In this document: positions 26,061 to 34,944 of the stretch, piece by piece
Numbering within the stretch: position 1 is the first letter of the stretch
Layout of the letters: each line of letters starts with the position of its first letter
Assembly: GCA_964634885.1 (NCBI GenBank)
Contig: CAZWLN010000010.1
Span: forward strand, 1-64,000
From: DAINRZ01 sp964634885
GTDB taxonomy: Bacteria > Bacteroidota > Ignavibacteria > Kapaibacteriales > UBA2268
Reading direction: 5' to 3'
DNA length: 64,000 nt
Notes under the pieces: generated by a model
The model's database searches: none
What the model saw: the letters and a program-made list of their open reading frames with translations, nothing else
Told to the model about the DNA's origin: nothing
Translations under genes and position numbers: made by a program

Positions 26061-27533
26061 ATGAAGACATTAGAAGATCTTGTAATAAAAGCAAAAACCT
26101 ACAGCAATGAATTGCCGCTTGTTTCGGTCGATGAGCTCCGGAGTAAGATCGAAGCAGGAACAGGCAGTTCAGGTAATCAACAAACTTTTAACAAAAAACG
26201 AAGGAAATTAATCATGATAAGCATAAGTGCAGCAATAGTGTCGATAATCGGCAGCCTGATTATGACACATCATGGCAGCGACGTTAGCGCTCCGGCAGGA
26301 TACGACAGCCCGAAAACAGTAATTGTTTCACAGGACAGTGAAAACAGTGTTGACAGGAACAGCAGTTCTGACAACACCGCACCCACTGACAGGATGGGCA
26401 GCAGCAATCCCGGTGATCAGGCAAATACGGGAAAGGAAAAGCAGAGTTCAAAGTACAGCGCTTTCTTTAACCGCTATTCTAAAGAAACAATTGAGAAACT
26501 GAATATCCTCGACCTTACAGGTGAAGAACTCAATGCAATAGTTCCCGGTTTCGAATACGGCGACAGTTCTTTCACTTTCGTCGAGGAAAGATATGTATCG
26601 AATCCAAGGTATTTCAAACTGACGAGGATGGATTCGCTGGGTTACGACATATCCCGGTTGCCCTGCATCCTGGTAGAAACCATGAGCTATAACGGATTGG
26701 AAAACACCACATACGGTGAGCCGCTTTACAACGGGAGGAAACTGTCGGAATATGACCGTACACTCTACGTTGGCTATTCGTTTGTTACGGATGAGGATAA
26801 GATCGGAATTACGGATATAAACGATTTTTCACCACTGTTCTATTTCAGCGATGATCCATACCTCAAGGAATTCGGGAAATTTATTAAGGATAAATATGAT
26901 TTCATCATGTCGCTGCCACTGGAAAAGGACGGCCACACATACAAACTGTCCGACGAGAACGGGAAACCTTATAAACCGGCAATGGACAGCCTGTGGGCCC
27001 TAAGCAGGAGATATAAAAACGACGTAATCAACAGGCTGATACCTGTCAAAGTCAGCCTTAAGAGCCTCAATGAGTATATTCTCCTCTGGTTCGTACCAAA
27101 CGAAGAATTCGTCAGTCGCCTGCCCCTCCGTTACAGGAAACAGGTTCAGAACGAAGTCGAAATCATGAGGAAGCTTGAAAAGGAGATCATCTCTTTCAAC
27201 GAAGCCTGCACAGGACTGTCGGAGCAGGAATCATTATTCGGCATCTGCCGCTCCCGGTCCGGCGCCATCGAAAGTGTAACAGTTACCGGCGATTCCAAAT
27301 CCGAAGGACCGGTGCTGAAACTCAAACTTACTGAAAGCCGTAACCTGCTGATTACTGTACATACGATCGACGGGGTAATGACCGGAAAGATTGCCGAAAC
27401 AAACTATCCTGCCGGCGAGAGTGTCATCAGCCTGGGGAATGACAGCAGCCGTGGCAGCCTGTTGCTCATATCCGTCCGCTCCGGTAAAGGCGAACATGTG
27501 GTTGTCAAATACTTAAACAGCAACGGCCAATAA
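26061..27533 (+). CDS. Single-pass membrane protein, likely anti-sigma factor, with beta-sandwich C-terminus
   Basis: 490 aa. Cytoplasmic N-terminus of about 50 residues, then a transmembrane helix (LIMISISAAIVSIIGSLIM, about 51-70), a Ser/Asn/Asp-rich linker, a large extracytoplasmic part of about 300 residues, and a last ~85 residues (about 405-490) that resemble the beta-sandwich of T9SS sorting or FlgD-like domains (ESRNLLITVHTIDGV...GESVISL...LLLISVRSG...VVVKYL). There is no ZAS motif. Its location 2 nt after the sigma gene suggests it restrains that sigma factor. Translation is probably coupled. A terminator follows at 27560. Confidence 0.65.
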   Translation: MKTLEDLVIKAKTYSNELPLVSVDELRSKIEAGTGSSGNQQTFNKKRRKLIMISISAAIVSIIGSLIMTHHGSDVSAPAGYDSPKTVIVSQDSENSVDRNSSSDNTAPTDRMGSSNPGDQANTGKEKQSSKYSAFFNRYSKETIEKLNILDLTGEELNAIVPGFEYGDSSFTFVEERYVSNPRYFKLTRMDSLGYDISRLPCILVETMSYNGLENTTYGEPLYNGRKLSEYDRTLYVGYSFVTDEDKIGITDINDFSPLFYFSDDPYLKEFGKFIKDKYDFIMSLPLEKDGHTYKLSDENGKPYKPAMDSLWALSRRYKNDVINRLIPVKVSLKSLNEYILLWFVPNEEFVSRLPLRYRKQVQNEVEIMRKLEKEIISFNEACTGLSEQESLFGICRSRSGAIESVTVTGDSKSEGPVLKLKLTESRNLLITVHTIDGVMTGKIAETNYPAGESVISLGNDSSRGSLLLISVRSGKGEHVVVKYLNSNGQ

Positions 27534-27559
27534 GTTAATAAAAGCTTAATAATCGAAAG

Positions 27560-27592
27560 GCAGCTTCCGGTAGTTCCGGAGGCTGCTTTTTT
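27560..27592 (+). terminator. Terminator of the sigma/anti-sigma operon
   Basis: GCAGC...GCTGC outer stem extended by TTCCGG/CCGGAG pairing, then six T, 27 nt after the stop codon. Confidence 0.85.
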
Positions 27593-27645
27593 GATATTAG
27601 ATGAAGCCATGGAACAGGCTTAGCTGAATTTGTAAAAATATTTTT

Positions 27646-27673
27646 GAACCTTTTTACGATTGTCGTGTGTCTA
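27646..27673 (+). promoter_or_regulatory. Candidate ECF-sigma promoter upstream of the T9SS propeller gene
   Basis: GAACC at 27646-27650 followed by a T run, then GTGTCTA ending at 27673. A very similar arrangement (GAAACCTTTTT...GTGTCTA) occurs at 59397-59423 ahead of the other ECF sigma gene. The AAC/GTC cores are typical of ECF-type -35/-10 elements; spacing differs by 2 nt between the copies. Start would be about 125 nt before the gene. Confidence 0.45.
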
Positions 27674-27806
27674 TTGACTGTAATGATTTGACAAATGTGG
27701 AAATGAAATGTGGGATGGAAAAATGAAAAAGGCCGGGTGCAGGAAATTTCTTAAATATTAATCCATAATACTTATTTAATAATTATCACAACTCAGGAGA
27801 AACAAT

Positions 27807-29102
27807 ATGAGACTATTATTGTTACAGGTGTTCTTTGTCATTTTTACCCTTACAATTGAAGCGGCGCCCCAGTGGACTTTTTACCCGTTAGAAAAAGGAA
27901 ACGACAACGTAGCGGACTTCAGGTTCTCCGTACACCAGATTGAGATGGATTCGACGGGGATAATATACTGCAGGGCAAGGGCAGCAGATGAAATCGACAT
28001 ATACAATCCTGCGGACAACAGTTGGAAGAAAGTTGATGTAAAGCTTCCCGTAGGCATTGCCACAGACCAAAAGAACAACCTGTGGATTGCTTCCAACGGC
28101 GACGGGCTGATCAGGTACAATGGCAGCGACACGACATCATTGACAAACCTGCTCTTACCGTTTTTCTCAGGATGGCAATATAACTATCCGCTCGCAGCAG
28201 GGATTACCATTGACAAAAACGGCTATGCCTGGCTGGGTTACGGGCCTTATTTATTCTGTATCGGCGATACGATTATTAAGCATTACAATCTTCAGGAAAT
28301 GGGAATTTCCAAAATGTTTTTTGAGGAAGAAATACTGTTTAAAGACGGCAAACTCGTTTTTGCCGGGCAGAACGGTTACAGCCTGATCATGGTCGATCCG
28401 GAGAAACCGGCGGAAGCCGTTCAAATAATGACGGCAGACACAAGCCTTATGGAAGACGACCCAAGTATCAAAGAAATAAAGATTCATGACGGGGATATAT
28501 ATTGTCTCATAGCATACGAATGGGGAATGAACCCATACCCCGTCAGGAACATATTCAAACTCAACGGCGATAAATTCGACACTTTAACCCTGGATTACCT
28601 GCCTGATTTCCCGCAGTATTCAATCCAGGATTTCACATTCGACGGGCAGGGCGACCTCGTGGTGTTCGCTTCCATTTATGACGGTACCGCATGGAGAGGA
28701 GAACTGGTATTCTACCGGAACGGAAAGAAGCAGAGCGTTTACCCTGCCCCGGAAGTGGATGTGCAGGGAAAAAAGAATTTCTCACTAACCCATTGCCTCT
28801 TCTTCGACAAAAAGAACTTTTGGATGAGCAACTATTCTTTGGGAGTGTTAAGGTTTTCACTTGACGCTACAGGCATCATAGACAGTGAACAGCACAATGA
28901 ATTCACGGCCTTACCTAACCCGGCAAATGATTACATAACACTCGAAGGGCTTGTACCCGAAGACAAGCCTGAGTTGTTTACAAGCTTAGGCTGCCCGGTA
29001 GCGGTAAAATGTACGGACGGAAGAATGGACCTCAGCAACCTGGCGCCTGGCATATACTTCATCAAAGCCGGAAACATAATGAAAAAAGTAGTAAAATTAT
29101 AG
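27807..29102 (+). CDS. Secreted propeller-like protein with T9SS type A sorting domain
   Basis: 431 aa. Signal peptide (MRLLLLQVFFVIFTLTIEA). The body has repeated strands of two-component-regulator-propeller type (NNLWIASNGDGLIRYNGSDT; KNGYAWLGYGPYLF; FDGQGDLVVFAS; KKNFWMSNYSLGVLRF). The last ~75 residues are a T9SS C-terminal domain (PNPANDYITLEG ... LAPGIYFIKAGNIMKKVVKL), so the protein is exported across the outer membrane and anchored or released. AGGAG lies 8 nt before the ATG. It may belong to the regulon of an ECF sigma factor, by the motif at 27646-27673. Ligand unknown. Confidence 0.85.
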   Translation: MRLLLLQVFFVIFTLTIEAAPQWTFYPLEKGNDNVADFRFSVHQIEMDSTGIIYCRARAADEIDIYNPADNSWKKVDVKLPVGIATDQKNNLWIASNGDGLIRYNGSDTTSLTNLLLPFFSGWQYNYPLAAGITIDKNGYAWLGYGPYLFCIGDTIIKHYNLQEMGISKMFFEEEILFKDGKLVFAGQNGYSLIMVDPEKPAEAVQIMTADTSLMEDDPSIKEIKIHDGDIYCLIAYEWGMNPYPVRNIFKLNGDKFDTLTLDYLPDFPQYSIQDFTFDGQGDLVVFASIYDGTAWRGELVFYRNGKKQSVYPAPEVDVQGKKNFSLTHCLFFDKKNFWMSNYSLGVLRFSLDATGIIDSEQHNEFTALPNPANDYITLEGLVPEDKPELFTSLGCPVAVKCTDGRMDLSNLAPGIYFIKAGNIMKKVVKL

Positions 29103-29169
29103 CATTTCCACAAGCAAGGGAAAAGACCCTCAGCAGAAACCAGGGGGAAAGAGCCGGCGGGACTCTTTT

Positions 29170-29191
29170 CCCCTGAAATATATTTCAGGGG
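29170..29191. terminator. Palindrome between convergent genes (possible bidirectional terminator)
   Basis: A 22-bp perfect palindrome, CCCCTGAAATA followed by its reverse complement, between the T9SS gene and the convergent paralogue, overlapping the last codons of the latter. No long T tract. Confidence 0.5.
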
Positions 29192-30429
29192 GTTGACCAT
29201 GAAGCATTCTCCCAGTCAAAGTCGTCGATGGCAGAGATGTGGGAGTAGATGCTGGTGAGAAGAAAATGATAATACTTATCATGGTCCTTGAATTTAATAA
29301 ATAGCTTTTTCCCGGTATCATTACTGACTAATACTATTAAGTGTATATTATAAACAAAATGATCGTGAAAGTGTCTGTCAATAAACGGCCAGCCTATGTC
29401 TTCTTCAACTTGAAAACCATTGCTGAAATTATCCTTTATATATTTTATTATTTTACCCGGGAATTCATCTCCATTAAAATTATTCAATAAATACTTTGAT
29501 GATATTGTAGTGTCATTAAGGAAATAATTGAGAGTGTCGGGATTACGCATTATGATATTCACAATCCTCCAATTATCCGCCAATTCATTTGTGGCCAGAG
29601 TGTCCGGAATTACTCTGCCAAGTATATGGCCTTCATCAGGCTTAGCCTTGTAATACGCAACATCGTCAATATGAAATCTATTTATACTGTCATTATATAC
29701 AAATGTTATTTTAAGAGGCCTTCTATGATCACTATTTGTAATATAAATCTGATGTTCATATTCCAGGATCGATTTATTGCCATATTTCATCGGAACAATA
29801 ACACTATACTCCAAATTGAAACCTTTTTGATAGTTATGCTTTAAATACTCCGTTAAATTCACTCTATCCCTGATAAAAAACTCCTCTTTTTTATTACCCC
29901 AGGAACTCTTACCGAATATATCATCCTTCCAGATAATCTCGGGATCATTAATTAAATTTTCAACTGTTTTCAGGTTGTTTTCTAATAATGATGATGGAAT
30001 CAGCAATTCGGCAGGGGGATTATAATCAAAGTATCGGATTTTCCATTTATTGTTTTCATGAAGAAGGTAAAAATACAATCTCTTTTCATTTTCGCCCTGA
30101 ATTACAATGAACCTTACCCAATCATGATTTTTAAAATTTAGGGTAATTGGTTTTACAATAGTATCTTTTGAAATAACAGTACTATTCTTGAAATATAAAG
30201 ATATATATTCTTTTATTTCTTTTAATTCCAGGTTGATTTGGGACTCTACTTTTCTGGATATATACTCTCCTGTAGAAGAGTATGTGATACTCGTATCTGT
30301 CATGAACCCGACCAACGTCTCCGGTTCCCGGCACAGGTTCCTGATGGCGGTGATGACGGCGTCTTCCTGCGCCGAGCAGTGAAGCTGCGCCATTATTGCC
30401 AGGAGAGCTATGATAATGAAATTTTTCAA
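29185..30429 (-). CDS. Secreted protein with three copies of an unrecognised domain, paralogue A
   Basis: 414 aa. Signal peptide MKNFIIIALLAIMAQLHCSAQ. The mature part seems to be three diverged units of ~110-130 aa: (1) IRNLCREPETLVGFMTDTSI...RLYFYLLHENNKWKI; (2) VENLINDPEIIW...PLKITFVYNDSINRFHI; (3) VNIIMRNPDTLNYFLNDTTI...KKLFIKFKDHDKYYHF. Each begins with a helix ending in [EDN]P[ED].L, then an acidic DT.I-type segment and a helix with K.Y, and closes with a beta pair ending in K-hydrophobic residues. The start is TTG (position by homology with paralogue B's ATG). The first 138 bp are almost identical to paralogue B and the rest AT-rich and diverged. Function unknown. Confidence 0.7.
   Translation of the reverse strand: MKNFIIIALLAIMAQLHCSAQEDAVITAIRNLCREPETLVGFMTDTSITYSSTGEYISRKVESQINLELKEIKEYISLYFKNSTVISKDTIVKPITLNFKNHDWVRFIVIQGENEKRLYFYLLHENNKWKIRYFDYNPPAELLIPSSLLENNLKTVENLINDPEIIWKDDIFGKSSWGNKKEEFFIRDRVNLTEYLKHNYQKGFNLEYSVIVPMKYGNKSILEYEHQIYITNSDHRRPLKITFVYNDSINRFHIDDVAYYKAKPDEGHILGRVIPDTLATNELADNWRIVNIIMRNPDTLNYFLNDTTISSKYLLNNFNGDEFPGKIIKYIKDNFSNGFQVEEDIGWPFIDRHFHDHFVYNIHLIVLVSNDTGKKLFIKFKDHDKYYHFLLTSIYSHISAIDDFDWENASWSTP
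30291..30428 (-). repeat. 138-bp near-identical 5' segment, copy A
   Basis: Matches 31549-31686 with about five differences by eye. It covers the signal peptide and the first ~25 mature residues of paralogue A, ending abruptly inside the coding region. It is markedly richer in GC than the rest of the gene. Confidence 0.9.
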
Positions 30430-30439
30430 ATTTCCATTC

Positions 30440-31687
30440 CTAATTCATATAATAATACGGAAGTATCTCGTCCAGTTTAAATTTATACAACTCCTCTTTA
30501 TCGGTAAACCTGAAATATAGCTTCTTGTTTTTTTCCTTATTGACAAGCACGATTATATGCTCGTTGTAGAATTCCATGTTTTCTGAATGTTTGTCGATTG
30601 CAGGCTTTCCAATGTCCTTTTTAACCAAATACTCGTTATTGCCGCTGAAATAATTCCCGATATGCTGAAATATTTTTTCCAAATTATCTCCTTGAGACAT
30701 TAATGCTAAAAATTGTTCCGATGAAAATGATGGATCATTAGCAATTTTCTTCAGAACAGCAGGCTCCCTGAGGATTTTCTTTACTATTTCCCAATCAGAT
30801 TCCAATTCCTTTGCGGTTAAAGTGTCAGGCTTAAAAGTCAAATATCTGTAGGTATTATCCATTACTCCATAAAACTCAACATTACTAATAAGGAACTTCT
30901 TACATTTTTCGACAAAGTGGAAGCTTATTTGCATTGGCCTGTTAAATTCTTTATTTGTTATATAAATATCATGAATATAATATTGCACTTCAGAACCATA
31001 CATCATCTGTGTCGTATCATCAGAGACCAGAACATAGCCATTACTGTAATTATGTTTAGCAAATTCCAGGAACTTCCTGTACAGGTTGCTATCCTGGTGA
31101 ACTACCCGCTTCAAACCACTATTACATTGATCATTATAATCACTTTTTAAAGAATAGTCCGGAAACTTTTCAGGTTTTTTTATCAGGGTATCTATTATTT
31201 TGAAATTATTCCTGAACTCCTCAAGTGAAAACATAATTGGATGTGGATATTGTTCTTCAATTGTCATGATCTTCCATTTGCCATTTTCTTTGTTAATTAA
31301 AAATGTCAGGTATTGCGACTCTTTACCCTGAAAAACTATTAGCCTGAGATTTAAGAGATTATCAATAATGGTATCTTTGACAATAGTATTCGACTCATTG
31401 AAATATTTAATAATATGATCCTGAGTTTCAACAAAACGTGGCTTTCTCTCTAAAGTCCTGTAATCTTTTAGTTTTTGATATTCATCGGATTGTTCAATCT
31501 TTTCAAGAAAGCTGATAAACCGTTGCCTTGTCTTGTCACAAATGTAATTCGTATCTGTCATGAACCCGACCAACGTCTCCGGTTCCCGGCACAGGTTCCT
31601 GATGGCGGTAATGACGGCGTCTTCCTGCGCCGTACAGTGAAGCTGCGCCATTATTGCCAGGAGAGCTATGATAATAGAATTTTTCAT
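30440..31687 (-). CDS. Secreted protein with three copies of an unrecognised domain, paralogue B
   Basis: 415 aa. Signal peptide MKNSIIIALLAIMAQLHCTAQ, preceding three units like those of paralogue A: (1) IRNLCREPETLVGFMTDTNY...YLTFLINKENGKWKI; (2) IDTLIKKPEKF...PMQISFHFVEKCKKFLI; (3) VKKILREPAVLKKIANDPSF...KLYFRFTDKEELYKF. The start is the ATG at 31687, preceded by AGGAAATG-like sequence; an in-frame upstream ATG would add 11 residues before the signal peptide. A TACTTTTG -7 box (31718-31725, minus) is plausible. It lies 10 nt upstream of paralogue A, probably one transcript. Possibly surface-exposed or periplasmic; role unknown. Confidence 0.7.
   Translation of the reverse strand: MKNSIIIALLAIMAQLHCTAQEDAVITAIRNLCREPETLVGFMTDTNYICDKTRQRFISFLEKIEQSDEYQKLKDYRTLERKPRFVETQDHIIKYFNESNTIVKDTIIDNLLNLRLIVFQGKESQYLTFLINKENGKWKIMTIEEQYPHPIMFSLEEFRNNFKIIDTLIKKPEKFPDYSLKSDYNDQCNSGLKRVVHQDSNLYRKFLEFAKHNYSNGYVLVSDDTTQMMYGSEVQYYIHDIYITNKEFNRPMQISFHFVEKCKKFLISNVEFYGVMDNTYRYLTFKPDTLTAKELESDWEIVKKILREPAVLKKIANDPSFSSEQFLALMSQGDNLEKIFQHIGNYFSGNNEYLVKKDIGKPAIDKHSENMEFYNEHIIVLVNKEKNKKLYFRFTDKEELYKFKLDEILPYYYMN
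31549..31686 (-). repeat. 138-bp near-identical 5' segment, copy B
   Basis: Partner of 30291-30428. Outside these bounds the two genes are hard to align at nucleotide level. Confidence 0.9.
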
Positions 31688-31852
31688 CCGACATTTCCTG
31701 TGACCACACAACTCCTTCAAAAGTAATTAATAAAACCGAACAATAAAAGCAGAAAATTTAAGCGAAATACATTCATTAGGGATGGAAATATCTGCTTCTT
31801 CGCTATTTGCTGTGAGTAAGAGGTAATTGAAAGATAAATACTCCATTGAAGC

Positions 31853-32052
31853 CACCCCATCCCAGCCTTCCCCAGGGGGAAGGAGAAAGAAAACCGGCAA
31901 TTCTGCTTTCTTTTCTCTTTATTTTATACACTTTACGAACTTGATTAACTTTATAAACTTATATAACCCATCCCGGCCTTACCCAGGGGGAAGGAGAAGA
32001 GAAGAAGGCAAGTGAATCTTGAAGTCCTCCCCTTGGGGAGGATTTAGGTGGG
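31853..32052. repeat. Composite repeat: CCCCATCCC...GGGGAAGGAG blocks with AACTTGAT minisatellite
   Basis: Two blocks of CCCATCCC[AG]GCCTT[CA]CCC...AGGGGGAAGGAG (31855-31885 and 31967-31996) flank a short AACTTGATTAACTTTATAAACTT tract (about 31936-31961), and an inverted relative (CCTCCCCTTGGGGAGG...GGTGGGGTG) ends at 32056. The same two components recur at 41560-42400. No gene in 31688-32261 otherwise. Confidence 0.8.
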
Positions 32053-32261
32053 GTGTATCTCGCAGAGTATAAGTCCAATTACATATTGAATCGCATATCG
32101 GAATACTATCATCGTGATTAAAGTACCCACACTGAAAAGCGAAGCACAAATACCAAGATTATTCCGGCAGCCATCATTTAAGTTTTTTTTCTTGGGGAAT
32201 TTCCATATATTCCATGATAATGGGTATTTATTTTTCATTGAAGTATTTAAGTGCTAACACC

Positions 32262-33680
32262 ATGAAGAAAAGAAAAACAAAGATCATTTGCACCATCGGT
32301 CCCTCGACACGTGGAACAGACAACCTCGTCCGCCTGATTGAATCGGGCATGGACGCCGCACGTCTGAACTTCTCGCACGGTACTCACGAACGGCACCTGC
32401 AGACAATCAAAGAGATTCGCGAAGCCTCACGCATCACCGGTAAGCACATTGCCATCCTTCAGGACCTGCAAGGGCCGAAGATCAGGACCGGCAAAGTCCT
32501 CAACGGAGAAGCTTTCCTCGAAGACAATGCCGAATTCATCATCACTGTCGATGAACTCGAATTCGGCAATGAAAAGAAAGTCAGCACTACTTACAAAAGC
32601 CTCATCAGGGAAGTGAAGAAAGGCAACACCATCCTTCTCGACGACGGCTACATCATTCTGCAGGTTACAAAGATCGAAGGAAACGACATTTTCACCGAAG
32701 TGGTCAAAGGCGGGCTGCTGAAAGACAACAAGGGCATCATTACCCCCGGTGTTTCGAGCACAGCCCCCTCCCTCAGCGACAAAGACATCGACGACCTGAA
32801 ATTCGGCCTTGCCTCCGGCGTGGACATCGTCGGCCTCTCTTTCGTACGCTCAGAAAAGGACGTCATCGAACTCCGGACCATCATGAAACTGTTCGGCCGC
32901 ATTGCTCCCATCGTCTCGAAGATTGAAAGATACGAAGGCTATGAGGACATCGAAGACATCATCAGGGAGTCGGACGGCATCATGGTTGCCCGCGGCGACC
33001 TGGGCCTGGAGATGCCGGCAGAACAGGTTCCCGTACTTCAGAAAGAAATAATCCAGAAATGTAACCTTCACGGCATTCCCGTCATTACTGCCACTCAGAT
33101 GCTCGAATCGATGATCAGCAACCCCAGGCCGACTCGCGCCGAAGCAAGCGACGTAGCCAACGCCGTCATCGACGGCACCGACTGTGTAATGCTCAGCGGC
33201 GAGACAAGCACCGGTAAATACCCGTTCGAAGCCGTACAGTATATGGACAAGATCATCATGAACGTTGAAGACCGTTACCAGGACAAGCTCGTAAGGCTCA
33301 ATGAGCAATACACCGGTGTATTTACCATTCCCGACGCACTCGGCAGAGGTTCATGCATCCTCGCTCACCAGACCGACGCCAAAGCCATCGTTACTCTCTC
33401 CGGCACCGGCTACGCTGCACAGAATATATCTAAATACCACCCGATCCAGCCCATCATTGCGTTCACGGACAACGAATCCGCCCTGATGAAACTGGCCATC
33501 GTCAGGGGGGTAATACCGATGAAGCTGCCGGACGCACCGGACGAACAACTGTGCGACATGATGCTTGACATGATAAAAGAGCAGGGCCTGGTTGCCGAAG
33601 GTGAAAATATCATCATTGCCACGGGACTGTCGGTAAGAAATATTTTACCGTCAAATATGCTAAAGGTTTCCAGCATATGA
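32262..33680 (+). CDS. pyk: Pyruvate kinase
   Basis: 472 aa, normal length. Converts PEP and ADP to pyruvate and ATP. Motifs in order: KIICTIGPSTRG, MDAARLNFSHGTHE (Arg and Asn of the active site), ILQDLQGPKIRTG, the LSFVRSEKDV barrel strand, SKIERYEG (catalytic Lys), IMVARGDLGLEMP (Mg ligands), TATQMLESMISNPRPTRAEASDVANAV signature, then a complete C-terminal domain. The start at 32262 (MKKRKTKIICTIGPS) is chosen over a 16-residue upstream extension that is not conserved in the family. Monocistronic. Confidence 0.95.
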   Translation: MKKRKTKIICTIGPSTRGTDNLVRLIESGMDAARLNFSHGTHERHLQTIKEIREASRITGKHIAILQDLQGPKIRTGKVLNGEAFLEDNAEFIITVDELEFGNEKKVSTTYKSLIREVKKGNTILLDDGYIILQVTKIEGNDIFTEVVKGGLLKDNKGIITPGVSSTAPSLSDKDIDDLKFGLASGVDIVGLSFVRSEKDVIELRTIMKLFGRIAPIVSKIERYEGYEDIEDIIRESDGIMVARGDLGLEMPAEQVPVLQKEIIQKCNLHGIPVITATQMLESMISNPRPTRAEASDVANAVIDGTDCVMLSGETSTGKYPFEAVQYMDKIIMNVEDRYQDKLVRLNEQYTGVFTIPDALGRGSCILAHQTDAKAIVTLSGTGYAAQNISKYHPIQPIIAFTDNESALMKLAIVRGVIPMKLPDAPDEQLCDMMLDMIKEQGLVAEGENIIIATGLSVRNILPSNMLKVSSI

Positions 33681-33735
33681 ACGAATAATAGAGTGTGAAC
33701 TTTGGGTCAGTATGTAAGGTTTATTTAAAGGAAAG

Positions 33736-34902
33736 ATGGAATTAAGAATATTACTGGTTGACGATGAGCAAAAGGTTCTGGACGAATTAAGAAAAGCTCT
33801 CAATCTTCTCGAACCCGAATGGAAAATTGAAAGCGCCGCAAGCGCTAAAGACGCATTGAAAATACTTGAGAAAAGCAAGATAGAACTGATACTTACCGAC
33901 ATGAGGATGCCGGAGATCGACGGAGCCGAGCTTCTGTTGAAAGTCAAGAAGAAATATCCGCAGATAATCAGGCTGATTGCATCGCTGCCCGCCGACAAGT
34001 CCATGCTATTCAGCTCGACACAGGTGGCGCACCAGTTCTTAGTCAAGCCGTACAACCCGGTTTCCATCAGGCGGAAGATTGCCAAGACCTTCACCCTCAG
34101 GCGACAACTTCAGAGCGAAAACCTGATAAAAATCATCAACAGTGTCGAGAACCTGCCGAGCCTGCCCGAAGTGTTCTTCAAATTAGAGAGAGCCCTTCAC
34201 TCTCCCAATGTCTCTGCCCATGAAGTAGGTAAGATCATTGCCCAGGACATTACGATGACGGCAAAGATAATGCAGTTTGTCAATTCGCCCTTCTTCGGCC
34301 TCCAGCGTAAGATTAATGACCCCATACAGGCAGTGGCAATGCTTGGTATTAACACTGTCAAGTCTCTTGTCCTCCATCTCAAGGTCTTTTCTGCTTTCGA
34401 ATTCTCTCCCACCCAGAGCATGTCCATCGAGGAACTGTGGATACACAGCATGAGGGTGGCACAGACAGCCAAACGCATCATCAGCATCAAATCCACCAAT
34501 GACATGATGCTCGACAATGCGAACGTTGCCGGCATCCTTCACGACATAGGCAAGCTGATACTGGGTAACATCCCCGGTTACAGCAACACCATAAATGAAA
34601 TGGTAAGGAATGAGAACCTTAGCTATGTGGACGCAGAATATAAAGTTTACGGCACATCGCACGCCGAAGTCGGCGCCTACCTGCTGTCCGTGTGGGGCCT
34701 CCCCGACGAAGTAATTGAGACGGTTGCCTTCCATCACAATCCTTCAAAGCTCGAGAGTAAAGAATTCTCTGTAACCGCTGCTGTTCACCTTGCCAATGCC
34801 CTCGTACACTTTGTTCCCCATCTCGACGTCGAATATCTTCAGGCGCTGGGTCTCGATACGAATATTCTTGACCTGGTACTAATAACAAAAAAGAATTATT
34901 AG
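33736..34902 (+). CDS. Response regulator with HDOD output domain
   Basis: 388 aa. Receiver at 1-125 (LLVDDE; phosphoacceptor Asp in LILTDMRMPEIDG; Lys in FLVKPYN), a short linker, then an HDOD domain at ~140-340 (LPSLPEVFFKL...HEVGKIIAQDITMTAKIMQFVNSPFFG, NVAGILHDIGKLILG, GAYLLSVWGLPDEVIETVAFHHNP). HDOD domains are HD-like, usually non-enzymatic signalling modules. The canonical HD pair is retained (LHDIGKL). It could regulate c-di-GMP, motility or the stress response, but no partner kinase adjoins it. No operon partner is certain; the next gene follows after 42 nt. Confidence 0.88.
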   Translation: MELRILLVDDEQKVLDELRKALNLLEPEWKIESAASAKDALKILEKSKIELILTDMRMPEIDGAELLLKVKKKYPQIIRLIASLPADKSMLFSSTQVAHQFLVKPYNPVSIRRKIAKTFTLRRQLQSENLIKIINSVENLPSLPEVFFKLERALHSPNVSAHEVGKIIAQDITMTAKIMQFVNSPFFGLQRKINDPIQAVAMLGINTVKSLVLHLKVFSAFEFSPTQSMSIEELWIHSMRVAQTAKRIISIKSTNDMMLDNANVAGILHDIGKLILGNIPGYSNTINEMVRNENLSYVDAEYKVYGTSHAEVGAYLLSVWGLPDEVIETVAFHHNPSKLESKEFSVTAAVHLANALVHFVPHLDVEYLQALGLDTNILDLVLITKKNY

Positions 34903-34944
34903 TATATTGCTTTGAAAATAATTTGAGGATTCTGTCAGATTATT

